64,000 nt of DNA from Selaginella tamariscina (lineage: Eukaryota > Streptophyta > Lycopodiopsida > Selaginellales > Selaginellaceae). The notes beneath the pieces were generated by a model. That model did not search any database, had not been told where the DNA came from, and worked only from the letters and a program-made list of their open reading frames with translations. The stretch is from the NCBI GenBank assembly GCA_003024785.1, contig PUQB01000241.1, positions 93,857 to 157,856 on the forward strand, read 5' to 3'. The translations under genes were made by a program, and so were the position numbers. Of the stretch, positions 13,041 through 24,886 are shown piece by piece (positions within the stretch are counted from its first letter, which is position 1; each line of letters starts with the position of its first letter).

Positions 13041-14450
13041 TGACATCAAGAAACTAATGATTTCAATTAGGCTAATTGAATGGTGGGTGGGAATTGCCTT
13101 TGTAAGTTTTTCTAATTGAGCTAACATGTTAAGAAAAAATTGCTAGTTTTTCAAAAAGAGAAGTTATAAACTTGAATTGAGATTATTATATTAGTTCCGC
13201 AATAGTAACTTTGAAGATCAAGTGCAAGAATAAGTAATAGTGCATTTTAATTGGATGTATTAAATTAGATATATGTTTAAGGAGTTTAATTGATATGATA
13301 TAAAACTTAAACGTGAGATTAACCCTATAAAAGTTAGTATCTTATTAAATCAATTAAACATTTATATACATTTAACACAAACCACAAATTTGATGCACTT
13401 TATACACATCACACGTACAAAAACACACGAACTTAGTGGAACAAATGAAAGAGCTAACAACTTAACTCATAACAAGAGACTCATTCACTCTGAAATAAGT
13501 TGACCTTCCCCTTGTACATGTTTCAATTGCATTAAGATTTGAGAGAAGAAGTTCAAAGATATGAAAACCAAAGGAAGCTCTTGGTGAATAAGCTAATCCC
13601 AAAGATGAATGAAACCACTCATTTGATAGTGAGAAGTACGACTCTACTATGGAGAAGTGGATCAGCTCGCAAATAATACAAATGATTCAGGGTACACGAA
13701 GCAAATTCCAGGTACACACAAACACACTTATTTGCATGCTCAGCATGTATATAACAATCTCTTGATACAAGTGTATCTATTCGTGCAATTACACTACAGG
13801 GTGGGACTATGTGTGCCATGGAAACCATAGGATGAGAGATCGTTCACTTTCACATAAAGATAAGTATTGGGAGCTGGGATTGTGCCATGTACACTCTTCA
13901 TTGAATGAATGTTTTTTCTTTTTCTTTTTGTGTTGCAACGCTCAAAGTCTAGTTAGAAAGGGTGGCAAATGAAAATGCCTAGCTGCCAACTGCAGATACA
14001 CAAGCAGTTCAAGAATCTTACGGGCAAACAATTGTGTTTATGGACAAACGGCATTCTATAAGAAAGGTGTCCGGCCTAAATAAGTACTGATAGTAATGCC
14101 TTGACAACCATGTTCTTTCATATTTAAGCAAAAACTTACGGTTTAGCACTAATCGAGTTTTATCTATACGATTGGGTGCATATTTACATTTTTTATTTAT
14201 ACGATTGGGTGCATCTTATAAATGAGTTTTGTGCAGTTATCTCACTCAACGCGATGTATGCAGCGCAGTCGATGGAGTGGTAGATTCTCTGAATATTCAT
14301 TGCAAGTGGCAAGAAGAATCGAACCTTGGCAGACGAGAGCAGGGTTGTAAGGGGTGGCTATGGAGCAAGGCGTCGTTCGGGCGCCAGCCGGTGAGCTGAT
14401 GACGCCATTTCTGTCCCACTGTCTGTTGAGGCGGGCAGCTGGTTGCCGAA
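13041..14450. other. Intergenic region upstream of the gene island
   Basis: AT-rich to about 14,250, then more balanced DNA that probably includes the promoter and 5' leader of the gene starting at 14,451. I see no conserved coding sequence, RNA gene or clear transposon ends here. Confidence 0.4.
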
Positions 14451-16053
14451 ATGGCCAGTAATCCAGAACGGGATTCCAGCTCGCACTCTACCCAGCAAGA
14501 AGCGGGCTCACCTCAACAAAGCTCTTCAGGGAGTGGCTCAGGTGGGTCGTTCCAGCAAGGATCATCAGGGAGTGGGTCGTATCAGCAAGCAACAGGGTCA
14601 GAACAATCTGGAAGTGGAAATGGGGCAAGTGATTCAGGTAGTGGGTCTTATCAACAAGCAAGTGGCTCTTCACAGTCTGGGTCGGATCAGAACCAACAAC
14701 CTGGCTCCAACCAGGCAACCGGCTCAAGCGCGGAAACTAACCAGAGCTCCTCGTCCAGGACAACTGGGAGCTCCACAGTAACTTGGCATGAGACAGTCTC
14801 CAGCAAAGATGACATTTCCGAAAATGTTAGCCCTAGTCCACAAAGGTTCTCTACCATTGCAGATGATGAATTGCAAGAAGAAGAGGACGAGGAAGAGGGA
14901 GGTGCTGCTGTGAAGCCATCTGATGCTAACGGGAGCTCCTTGCGGAGATTCATGGAGGGGAGCAAGGTGTATGTGGGCTTTCTGGAGGATGCTGATGGCC
15001 TTCAACCCCATGACGACATGCTTCCTCCAATGTCATGGGAAGAGAAGTGCGAGATCATTGAGGAGCTCTGTGCTGCACTGGAGAAACGGCTGGAGCGGCT
15101 TCAAAACGACAAGGGTGATGTCATAGATGACTTGCAAAGCCTCCTGGACGTTGCAGAGCACACCATTGGCACTGCCAGGAAGGACCGGCTTGAGATCCAG
15201 AGGAACATCATTCAGTTTGCTGAGCTTCTCAATCCTTGTCAGAAGCCATATGCTGAGGACATGTTCAGGTGTGGTATTACGTATCACATTGCCTGTGCAT
15301 GTAATGATGGTGATTTCAGGTATCTGAGAGCAAGGATTATTGAGAAAAAGACGATCAAGGAGAAGATTAAGCAAAGGAACCAGAGATTGCAGAAGATGGT
15401 GACAAGTGCTGCAGAGCATTTGGCAGCGAAAGTGGACATCAAGGACATCTTGCATTCCTCAGACATTATGGACCTCAGAAACTCGAATGCGGAGTTGGCC
15501 AAGCAGCTGGATGTACGCAGTCACATGCTAAACAAGTCCAGGACTTCAAGTAGAAATGTTAAGGTATCACATCCAAGCGTTTACTTTGGACAGATCCAAA
15601 CGTTGAGTGCAGGTAGCTCAAGCACTCGGAGAAGATCTGCGCCAAAAGACGGAGTGCAAAGAGACCGTTAAACAAAGCCTTGTAGATCGCTCTCCGTTAA
15701 TTGGCAAGCTTGACGAGCTTATTACCATTGAGAAGAGAGAGGAGGTTGGCTATCTAAACGCACAGACACACACAAACTTAGTATGTTTTTTCTTTTTTAT
15801 GCAGGAAAAGCTGAGCCTAGAGCTTCTTGCGTGCGTCAAAGGAGAGGACTTGAGGCCTACAGCAATGGATTACATGAAGATAAAGCAGCGAACCAAGAAC
15901 CTACGTAGAGAGCTATACAATTGGATTGCAAAGGTACGGGTATTTGCTAAGAAGCTCTTTCAAGTATTCCATTTTGTCTCTTGTTAGGTGGAGATTGCAG
16001 ATTTGGCATACAACCAGTTGACAAAGAACGCAGCAATGCTAGCTGCCTCTTGA
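14451..16053 (+). CDS. CCDC113/CCDC96-family coiled-coil protein (ciliary)
   Basis: Five exons (14451-15268, 15320-15563, 15613-15744, 15805-15933, 15988-16053) encode 462 residues. Introns are only 49-60 bases; the first (51 bases) is in frame without a stop, so it is easily missed. Residues 1-115 are Ser/Gly/Gln-rich low complexity, then an acidic patch, then coiled coil. Spliced across intron 1 the protein reads EDMFRYLRARIIEKKTIKEK, followed by RNSNAELAKQLDVR and a C-terminal WIAKVEIADLAYNQL. This layout is that of the conserved CCDC113/CCDC96 region. In algae and animals these proteins (CFAP263/CFAP184) sit at the base of radial spoke 3 in the axoneme. CCDC113 versus CCDC96 cannot be settled by eye. 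MAU2 starts 206 bases downstream on the same strand. No frame breaks. Confidence 0.72.
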
Positions 16054-16259
16054 ATAGCATGGCTGAATCGTGTTTCCAGTAAATAGCTGCTAGTGTTCAT
16101 AGGTGTGTGTGTGTATGGGCGCGTGTTGTATTCTCTCCAAATCCACAAGTCACTGTATCTTGCGCCGTGGATAATTAAATACTCGACCTATAATGCATTA
16201 GGGTTTATGGCGATGGCGGAGCAGATTCATGAGCAGGTGAGGGATCCATAGGGAGAGCG

Positions 16260-19200
16260 ATGGATTCTGTGGCAGAAGGACTGTGGGTGCTGGCCGACGG
16301 ATTCATAAAGAAGGGGAATGTTCCTGAGGCGCTTAAGTGTTTGGAGGCCATATGTCAAAGCCGCAGCCCATTTCTCCCCATAATCGAGGTGAAAACACGT
16401 CTTCAGATTGCCACATTGTTGCTCACTCACACCGACAGCAATCTCTTACACGCTAAAAATCATCTGGAGCGAGCTGTAAGTTGCCCATTCACACACACAC
16501 ACACACATAAAACACAACATTGTGGTGTATTTGATGGATTCGTACGGTACTGCAGCAACTGCTCCTGAAACAGATACCATCCTGCTTCGAACTCAAATGC
16601 ACAACTTACAGCCTCCTCAGTCGCTGTTACCATCTCGTGGGCACAATTGGTCCCCAAAAACAAGTCCTCAAGAAAGGCCTCGAGTTGGCAGCTTCCGGGA
16701 ATGGGTATGTGTGTACACTGTCTGTGTGAGTTCTGAAGTTTGTTCCAGATTACCATCGCATTGCGTGTGTGTAATCACATATATGGCTTTGTTGGTATGG
16801 CTTTGTTGGGATATCTGGAATATGGGGATGCGATATTTTAGATATCCCAATGAACAGCTATATAACGGGCTATATGCGTGCGTGTGATTTACATTTGCTT
16901 GATAATGTTTGTTGCAGATTAGCATCCCATATGTGGGTCTGCAATTTTAACCTGCAGCTGGCGAATGCACTTAGTGTGGAAGGTGACTTCCCTAACGTTA
17001 CCCGTGTGATTGAATCTGGGCTTGCCTGCGCTGCCAAGACCAACTTCCCTCAGCTTCAGGTATTTCCTCAAACTTGCTAATCTCTTGTCTTCTCATTGTC
17101 TTTTCTACAGCTCATCTTTGCTACATCGATGCTGCATGTACATCTCATGCAATCGGATGACCCTTGTATTCTTCCACATAGCGTTAATTTTTGTGATAAT
17201 CTCTGGAACCGTGTGCCTGCTCAACAGGTAAGTGTGTAATATGTGCATATATACTGCAGTATTTTATGCAACTAGTAATCCGTACATCCCATAAAAAAGA
17301 ATATATAGTAAAGAACAAATGGTTTACTTTGCAGAGGCCGTTATATCTCGGGTTGCAAGTGTACAAGGACCTTTTAAGCGCCTTCTATCATTTACGGGTA
17401 TGTGATTATAAGGCAGCTTACTCTCGAGTCACAGTCCTGGATGCAGCACTGGCTAAAAAGCAGGAGATCGCAAAGCTAGCTGAGGAAGAAAAGAAAGCTC
17501 AGACAGCAAGTTTGGTAACAGGGATTGCGGACTTAAATCAACAGATACGTGTGCTACAACAGCACGTTCAATTTGAAGCCAACCAGGGAAGGATGGAACG
17601 GTACAACGCGTATGAACAGCAGCTAGAGACGCTCGTGCATCAGAAGGCTTGTCTGGAGAACGCGGGCTGGAGTCTTCCCTTGGTCCATCTCCTCTCGATG
17701 GTGAGTGGCTGCCGATAGGAGCTGTGCTGGTTCTCGTGGACTTGATGGCAATTCTTTGTGCTCGTCCCAAGGGGATGTTTAAGGAGACCTCCAAGCGTCT
17801 TAGTTCCGGCTTATCTCTTGTACATGGTACGTTAGCAGCTTATTTCTCCTGTGAACAAGTTCATTGCTACGGACCTCTCTCCGAGATTGAAGCTTATATA
17901 TGTGCAAGCGAACTTATATAGCTATTTCTATGCAGATGAACTGTCGAAGCTCGGGATCACTTCAGCGACAAAAGGTTATCTCTATTATCCATGTATGTAC
18001 GTGTGATTACATGTGTTTCTTCTCCAGAGACGCATTTGCAGCACTGGACAATCTGGACTTCTGGTGTATACCTTATGCTCTTGTTCCAGCTTCTGGAAAA
18101 CAAGATACTCATCGACTTAACACGAACTGAATTCAAGGATGCGCAGGCGGTGAGTAATCTGTACATGTCGTATGCATACACGATCAGAGGAGTACGTGTA
18201 TATACGTGCCCTCTCTCTCTCACACACACGCGCACACACCTGCTTTTGTGCAGTCTTTAATGGAGGTAGTGGAGTTGTACTCCCGGTTTCCAACTATTCT
18301 TCAAGGTTGCGAATGCACAATTCACTTGCTCTTAGGTCATTATGCACATTCAGTCGGTTGCTTCCAAGAGGCAGTTCTACATTTTGTTGAAGGTGCAAAG
18401 GTATGCTGTACTTGTATTATATGCATATAAGCATCTCACTGTTTGCATTACAGTTAACCGAAAGCAAAGCACTAAAGGCAATGTGCCATGTATACGCTGC
18501 TATATCTCTAATTTGCATGGGTGACGCTGATTCTTCTTCTCAGGTACTTCCGTTTCTTCTACGACGTTATTTAGCGATTCATAACACGTTCTTTAGGCCC
18601 TGGACTTGATAGGACCTGTTTATAGATCAATGGACTCATTTGTTGGAGTTCGAGAGAAGACGCTCGTACTCTTCACTTCTGGCCTTTTGCAAATGAAGCA
18701 ACATAACCCACAGGAAGCGAGGTAAGATTATGGAGAAATGATGACATTATTGTCCCCATGGAAACACACACACACACAAAGAGACGTCTATACTGACTTT
18801 TAAGCGGTGGTTTTAACCAGGACACGACTTGCTAACGGACTCAAACTAACTCACAAGCAACTTGGTAACCACCAGCTTGTGTCACAGTACCTGACAGTGC
18901 TGGGAAGCTTAGCCCTTGCGATGCATGACACAGTGCAGGCACTAGACATCTTGAAGTCCTCTTTTACGTTAGCAAAAGCTCTTCACGACGTTCCTGCACA
19001 GATTCACGTTCTTGCGGAGCTTACTGGTATGTATGTTCATATGTACGTATGTAGATGTAGACTCTTAAGCTGTCTATGTCATCAGCTTTGTATCGAGAAC
19101 TTGGTGAAAGCGGTAAGGAGACGGAGAATGCCGAGTACGAGCAACGCAAAGTAGAAGAGCTTTCTCGTCACATACAGACTGTTGTATCATCTGACCGTCA

Positions 19201-19322
19201 TTTGTACCTATTGAAGGTAATTAAACGTATATACATGTGCACGCACACGCACACAAACGCGTACGTGAGGTTGCTCATTGACTTACATTAAACAGCACGG
19301 CCTGAAGGATGCACGCTCGTAG
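16260..19322 (+). CDS. MAU2: Cohesin loading factor subunit MAU2/SCC4
   Basis: Thirteen exons: 16260-16475, 16556-16704, 16918-17059, 17111-17227, 17335-17826, 17936-17974, 18028-18149, 18254-18400, 18454-18543, 18597-18721, 18821-19026, 19086-19216, 19296-19322. All introns are GT-AG and phases agree. Recognisable plant SCC4 blocks include AVxEGLW-like MDSVAEGLWVLAD at the start, KCLEAICQS, PSPLDGEWLP, GVYLMLLFQLLENK, RFPTILQGCE, GHYAHSVGCF and LGNHQLVSQYL. The family is an all-helical TPR-like array that wraps the N-terminus of SCC2 and loads cohesin on chromatin. The model gives about 667 residues, somewhat shorter at the C-terminus than seed-plant proteins. One frame break lies near 17,650-17,700 in exon 5: one base appears missing, probably from a G run, just before PSPLDGEWLP. 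Everything else is intact. Confidence 0.93.
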
Positions 19323-19396
19323 CTTCCATTCGTCTAACTTGAACCCCTGGTTTTCCCCCATTTTCTTTTGACAGCTTCTTTTTGTAAAGTTTTATT

Positions 19397-20449
19397 TTGA
19401 ATTGGAATACCGTATGTATATTTTTCATACTTGTAAGGTTAACATCGTATAGGAGACGGACAAGCAAGGACAACTTTGCGTACCTTATCAAAGCTTGTGG
19501 CAACGCAAAGGACCTGAAAGAAGCCAGAAGAGTTCATGCCTGCATCCGAGGCTCGAATTACAGCAAAGACAGGTTTGTGAACAATCTTTTGGTGGACATG
19601 TATGGCAAATGTGGGAGCGTGGAGGAGGCCAGGTCGGTGTTCCACAAAATCGAGGACAGGAATGACTACTCTTATGCAATCATGCTCAAGATCTATGTGG
19701 ACAACAATCTCATGCATGATGCAACTAGAACCTTCATGAGGATGCCCAACAGGACTGCCATGGCATACACAAGTATGCTAACAGGCTATGCCCTCAACGG
19801 GGCACTTCACAAGGTGAAGCGGCTGTGGGACAGAATGCCTGGCAGGGACGTCATCCCATGGAACACGATGATGAAGATTTACTTTGAGAACAAGGAAGCG
19901 AACAAGGCCAAGAAGCTGTTGGACGCCATCCCAAAGCGGACGCTTTCCACTTGGAATGCCATGGTTGTCGCATATGCCCAAAACGGGCATCTGGACGAGG
20001 CCTTTCGGGTGTTCGTAACAATGCCAACGAGGAACGTGGTAGCATGGACAGCCATGGCGGCTGCATACGCTGGAAATGGATTTGTAGAGGAGGCTGAGTT
20101 TCTGTTCAAGCGGATGCCATTTCGGGACGCATTGTCATGGAGTGCGATGATAACTGGATATGCCCGGAATGGGTGTACGGACATGGCCAAGGAGCTCTTG
20201 TGCGCAATGCCTGAGCAGGATATCATCTCGTGGAGCGCGGTTGTAGATGCTTATGTGAAATCCGGGCGGCTGGAGGAGGCCAAGAGCATGTTCCATAGCA
20301 TCCCTTGCCCAGATGCTGTCTCCTGGAACCTAATGCTGTCAGCGTATGCCCAAGGCGCTGATAGCGAGGAGGCCAGGGTATTGTTCCAGATGATGCCGCG
20401 CAACACACATTCATGGGAGCAACTGATCAATGGCGAGAGAGCCGTCTGA
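19397..20449 (+). CDS. PPR protein with short repeats, no DYW domain
   Basis: One uninterrupted frame of about 350 codons. Recognisable are DNFAYLIKACGNAKDLKEAR, MYGKCGSVEEARSVF and then about nine tandem motifs of roughly 31 residues, such as TWNAMVVAYAQNGHLDEAF and SWSAMITGYARNG, typical of S-type motifs in PLS-class organellar RNA-binding proteins. It stops at 20447-20449 without E or DYW domains. The frame has no ATG before the one at about 19,597 (inside the second motif). The true start must be on an upstream exon (an acceptor-like TATAG precedes 19,454) or has been lost. It lies only about 75-130 bases after MAU2. Motifs alternating WNxMxxAYAxNGxxxEA are common in Selaginella PPR genes. 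The likely role is binding of an organellar transcript. Confidence 0.82.
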   Translation: MNWNTVCIFFILVRLTSYRRRTSKDNFAYLIKACGNAKDLKEARRVHACIRGSNYSKDRFVNNLLVDMYGKCGSVEEARSVFHKIEDRNDYSYAIMLKIYVDNNLMHDATRTFMRMPNRTAMAYTSMLTGYALNGALHKVKRLWDRMPGRDVIPWNTMMKIYFENKEANKAKKLLDAIPKRTLSTWNAMVVAYAQNGHLDEAFRVFVTMPTRNVVAWTAMAAAYAGNGFVEEAEFLFKRMPFRDALSWSAMITGYARNGCTDMAKELLCAMPEQDIISWSAVVDAYVKSGRLEEAKSMFHSIPCPDAVSWNLMLSAYAQGADSEEARVLFQMMPRNTHSWEQLINGERAV

Positions 20450-20637
20450 TGACTGATGTAACGGAGGTGGATCGAGGTTTTAGTGGAAGAGCAACACTCA
20501 GTCTCATGCTATACTTGCTTGTAGAGGCGACTCAAACGATATGACTTGGATTGACATGATTGCGGCTCATGTATGGAATATACGCTAATATAACATTTTG
20601 TATACAGCAGGGGATTAGGGCTGGTTATCCTGGAGAT

Positions 20638-21659
20638 ATGTCGGCAGTGTGGCTCCATGTCTACGATGTGACCAACAGCTTGTCGCCCAAGACTAACAGC
20701 ACGATTCTTGGGATCAATCGCTTGTTCAGGGACGGCATTGGCATCGGCGGCATCTTCCACGGCGCTGTTCAGGTGAGTACTAAATGAAAAGGGGAAAAGT
20801 CCATGGGGCTGAGAATTTCACTCGAGAGCATGCTTTTGCTTTCAAAGCTACATTCTTCACAACCCATCTTCTTGAAATTTTATGCGCATTGGACGCTCAA
20901 AAGGGGGGAAACCCATATGCATATCTTAGATCGCACACACATGGCAGGGGATTCATTATTAATATCACCTTTCAGGTGTACGACGAAGAATGGTCATTTG
21001 GATACTGCGAAAGTGGCAGTGGGGTGTTTGGATGTCCTCCAAAGAGCAATCCAATGTACACATATAGAGAGACTGTGTACATCGGTAACACACCATTTTC
21101 CCAAGAAAAGTTGAATCAAATCCTTCTGGAGCTCAGCAAGGAGTGGCCGGGATACTCTTACGATTTGCTTTCTCGCAATTGCAATCACTTTTGTGATGAG
21201 CTTTGTGAACGCTTGAGTGTTCCCAAAATCCCTGGTATGTTCATACGAAACTGTATGCTTTTTTTAGAGTTGCGTCCTTGGTATGCAGTGTGGGTGAATA
21301 GGTTTGCAAATGCGGGTGACGCAGCCGTTGATGCCGTCGGGAACACAGTGGAGCGGGTACAGTTAGCAAAAACACACACACACACAGTCATTCATGGCTC
21401 GTATGTGCAGATAAGGCAAGCCAAGTCGGACGTGGCGGCAGCAGGTAAGATTGCAGTGCGTTTTATATTCGGTGGGATCTCTGGAGTAGGCTCAAACGGG
21501 GAAGAAGAAGGCAGTTCACTTCGCAACTTTTTTTCTAGAGCGAGGACGTTTCCCCGCACGGACGATGGATCTGCCAACAGCAACAGCTTCTTCAGGCTTG
21601 AAAGATGTGCGACATCGCGAGAAGGTGAAGAAGAGGATACTAGCAGCATTTCAAGATGA
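20638..21659 (+). CDS. PPPDE-family (DeSI-like) thiol peptidase
   Basis: Four exons (20638-20772, 20976-21234, 21289-21356, 21411-21659) encode 236 residues with consistent phases. The PPPDE fold is clear: VWLHVYDVTN at the start, FHGAVQVYDEEWSFG with the catalytic His (residue 41), and SRNCNHFCDELC with the catalytic Cys (residue 114), then WVNRFANAGDAAVD and a Ser-rich tail. Known members cleave SUMO or ubiquitin isopeptide bonds or act as S-depalmitoylases; plant members are little studied. Substrate cannot be told from the sequence. The third intron carries a CA repeat. The ATG at 20638 is chosen because it precedes the conserved first strand; an upstream in-frame ATG at 20560 would only add leader sequence. 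Confidence 0.88.
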
Positions 21660-21876
21660 ATGGCAACTCTCCTACGTCTCCATCCTGATGTAGTGTTAGG
21701 ACATAGCTGCAAATTGTGCAGTGAGCAACTCGTGTGATGGAAAGACGAAAAGAGGATCCATGTTTGTTGTTACTCGTGTGTAAAATAATTATTTAGTAAA
21801 AAATATCCCAAGAAAGATGAAAACGGTTACACATGTATGTATTTTGGGTTGGGGTCAGTGGGTTTGTCTAGTGGGG

Positions 21877-22466
21877 ATGAGGATTCGCAAGCGCCCGCGC
21901 CCACTCGTACAAAGGAGACCAGCCTCCTTGAACGGCGAGGACGTGGATCAATTTGCAGCTGGTGTGGAGGAGGCGGGGACAGCGAGGAGCCAATTCAGGT
22001 AAGATGCAAATTCCCCTCTATCCTAACCATGGCATGGCATGGCATGCAGGATGCATCGCCCTTGTTACGCAGCAACAGCAACAGGTTTGTTTATATGTGT
22101 TTGTTTAGTGTAAGTGCGTTTTGTGTATGCAGCGATCTAGAGGATGAGAAGGTATCAACAACAGCAACACAAGCGGGTGAGTTGAGGAGAAGCCCTTGAG
22201 TCATGTGTGGGTGAGTGTGTGTTGATTTGTGCAGCAAGCGAAGGTGACCAGATCTGCACCTGTAAAAACGGAACGGGTGGAAATGCTCAAGCAAGGTAAA
22301 GCCGGGATACCTTCTGTGTGAGCACCACTTGGCTCAGAGTTGCATGAGGAAACTGAAGAGGAGACTTAGTCGGATGCGAAAGGAGCCTCCGTCCAAGAGG
22401 AGACGGGTTAATAAGTGCAGTTTAGCAGCTACAGATGACATGCAAAACAATGTATATTTCACGTAG
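21877..22466 (+). CDS. WRC-domain protein (frame broken once)
   Basis: Three exons (21877-21998, 22133-22176, 22235-22466). The protein starts MRIRKRPRPL, a start shared by many plant WRC-only proteins. The last exon carries the zinc-binding WRC motif C-x9-C-x10-C-x2-H (CTCKNGTG, then WKCSSKVKPGYLLCEHHLAQ), followed by a basic tail (RKLKRRLSRMRKEPPSKRRR) that looks like a nuclear signal. The first Cys and the rest of the motif lie in different frames: one base is missing near 22,277, and the literal frame stops at 22297-22299. WRC domains bind DNA or partners in growth-regulating factors and related nuclear proteins. The stop at 22464-22466 is 10 bases from the stop of the convergent AGPase gene, so the 3' ends must overlap. 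Confidence 0.7.
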
Positions 22467-22476
22467 TGTACAAAAA

Positions 22477-24635
22477 CTATATTACAGTTCCGTCAGGTAT
22501 TGTGGCATTTTTCAAGATGACAATTATCCCCGAGCGAACGTAGTATCCTTGACATGGCTTATCTGCTTCTTGCACGTTCTGGCACAGAACAGAAAAACAA
22601 AGTCTAAGTCTAGCTTCTACTTTGTAACTTACGTCTCTGTTGGCAATCACCACGTTCTTCCCTATCCGGACGTTCTTATCAAGAATGCAATTCCTGCCAG
22701 CACAGCACATACATACAAGAGTGAGTGTCGTCGACGGTAGTTATATGTACCTGATGCTTGAGTTTCGACCAACACCGACTGGTACTTTGCCTTGAGCAAG
22801 CAAGCTTGCTACCTGGGCTTCTGTCTCATAGAAATCTGCACCGAGCATCATTGTATCTAGTATTTCTGCACCAGCTTCTATTCGAGAACGAATGCCAATG
22901 ACTGAATGAGTGACACTACAGTCTTGGAGAAAGCAGCCATGAGAAACAATGGAGTCCAATACCTGCATTCTGGAGATTAATTACTAGTTGCAATTTGATT
23001 ACGCTTGCAATGCAAACTCACAAACCCGGCATTTCTCTATTTTGGTTGGTGGGAGATATCTGGGAGACGTGTATATCGGCTTTGCTGCATCGTAGAACCT
23101 GAACCTTGGCGGCTGCACATGATTCATCAATGTCTATCTTCTAAGCTAGCAGTGCCATGTACTGTACCTGAGATGTGAGTGCCAGGTTTGCTTCGTAAAA
23201 CGATTTGATGGTACCTATGTCCTCCCAGTAGTCATTGAAAAGATAAGCCTGTGAAGCAAACCCGTGCGTTGATATATGCATATGCGTATTCTGGACAACG
23301 GCTCCTACCTGCACATTGTACTCCTTGGCAGAAGCAGGCAATATCTCTGAGCCAAAATCGTTTGCAGTGGGATAACGCCATCTGCACGCAAGTTATGTTA
23401 CAATGAAGCGCATCATGGAGGTGGTTGGAACCTTAAGAGCTTCAACAGGATATCCTTGTTAAGACGTAAATTCCCATGGACGCAATGTATGGCATTTGTT
23501 TAGCCTCCTCCACGGATAAACCCAGAACAGTTGTGTCAACTTGCTGTGCAAGACGTGCCTTAGAGACGCAGACATGTAGACACAGGTACAGAATGCATTT
23601 ACCATGGCTTTGAGATCAGCACCCTTGGGCTTCTCGCTAAAATAAAGTATCTGCCCCTTGTTGTCGATCTTCATGAGTCCGAAATCGGAAGCACGGCTGG
23701 CAAGAGATGGTACCTGAGCAAGAAGAACAAGGCACAATATCTTAAGCTTACCTGTCATCCATTGGCACACATCCAATCGTTATGTCAGCACCACTGTCCT
23801 GGTGCTTCTGCAAGAGAATTAACTGGTTGATGCAAGTACATGACTGGAAGAGAAGCTGGTAAAGGAACCTGAATGAAGTCCATGTAATCCATACGGTAAA
23901 GGTGATCACCGGATAAGACTAGGACGTGCTCAATCTCTTTACTTCTAGTGTCCTGAGAAAATGTATTTTCACGCTAAGCTGTACTTTGAAAATGTGCGGC
24001 TGTTACCTCGAACACCAAGTGAATTGGCGCACAGCGTCAGCTGTTCCTTGGAACCAGTTCATTCCGGCATCACCAGGGTCTGAGTCGCAGCTAAGACCTG
24101 AGGGGAAAACTCTCTAGATTGAAAGAAGAAGAGATTTACACCCACCCACCCACCTCAACGAAGCCTTCCCCAAAGTTGACACCGTTGCCAAAGTTGTACG
24201 TCCGGGCAAGATGCCGGTTCAAAGAAGCAGAATTGAACTGCGTGAGAATAAAGATTTTGTTTATTCCGCTGTTGATGCAGTTGCTCATGGGAACGTCAAC
24301 CAGCCTGTAACCGCCACCAATGGGGACCTGAAGAAGAAATATTGTTTAAAGCTGCGAAATGTGATGTTTTCTTACAGCAGGCTTTGCTCGTCTGTTGGTG
24401 AGTGGGAAGAGCCGAGTTCCAGCTCCTCCTCCCAATATCAAGGACACAACCGTTCTTGGATCCGCCCGAGATTTTCCAATCGCTGGTGCCTGCCAAGTCC
24501 AATATCAGCAAGAGTGTGCACGCGTTGACAACCAGAGTTTACCACAGTTTCTTTGGCTATGTCCGCCAAGACAGCCGCTCCAATGGAGGCCTTGCAAGCA
24601 CCAAGAGCTTTCTTTCTACATCGTGATGCAGGCAT
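22477..24635 (-). CDS. APL: ADP-glucose pyrophosphorylase large subunit
   Basis: Fourteen exons on the minus strand, in gene order 24543-24635, 24376-24489, 24154-24327, 24007-24097, 23869-23952, 23752-23807, 23603-23696, 23432-23543, 23309-23381, 23168-23248, 23026-23112, 22751-22962, 22633-22693 and 22477-22578. It makes ADP-glucose from glucose-1-phosphate and ATP in plastids. Landmarks are [69 protein letters not shown] and a C-terminal left-handed beta helix ending ATIPDGTVI. These blocks fit the large (regulatory) subunit better than the small one. The first exon [17 protein letters not shown] is a plausible but short transit peptide; an acceptor-like site just upstream suggests a 5' leader intron. 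Three single-base losses break the frame, at about 24,076 (C run), 24,016 (G run) and 23,466 (T run). With those counted the model is 478 residues. Confidence 0.92.
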
Positions 24636-24886
24636 CAACAAGCCTGGGAAAAACAGGGACGGCCTGTATCTCAGGGGAGCAGAGGAGAAGAAGAAGAACA
24701 CTCTGACGAGGACCGTGCCAGTGCTACCGACTGACCACCAGTTACCAGCGTCGTGGATCCCATAGCCTAGGAGGGCCAGCGAGATGGGATAAGAAACCAA
24801 CCTAAATTTCCCATCTCCGCCATTTTGAACCCCGATTTAGGTTTAAACCCAAGTTTGCCCTTTTTATTCTTTTTTTGTCCCTCTTC
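24636..24886. promoter_or_regulatory. Shared upstream region of divergent AGPase and PPR genes
   Basis: The AGPase start (24635, minus) and the PPR start (24887, plus) are only about 250 bases apart. Both 5' leaders and promoters must lie here or overlap. No specific box can be assigned by eye. Confidence 0.35.

Noticed and set aside
15269..15319. Treating the in-frame segment CGITYHIACACNDGDF as coding
   Set aside because: It begins GT, ends AG, and removing it yields the conserved FRYLRARIIEKK; so it is an intron.
14488..15455. Long minus-strand and alternative-frame open frames over the coiled-coil gene
   Set aside because: The plus frame carries family motifs and consistent introns; the others arise from the low-complexity codon pattern.
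22049..22083. A possible extra small exon in the WRC gene
   Set aside because: Including it puts the next exon into a frame with an immediate stop; skipping it keeps the frame.
22477..24635. Calling the AGPase gene a pseudogene
   Set aside because: All 14 exons, splice sites and motifs are kept; the only defects are three one-base homopolymer losses, the same pattern as in unrelated neighbours.
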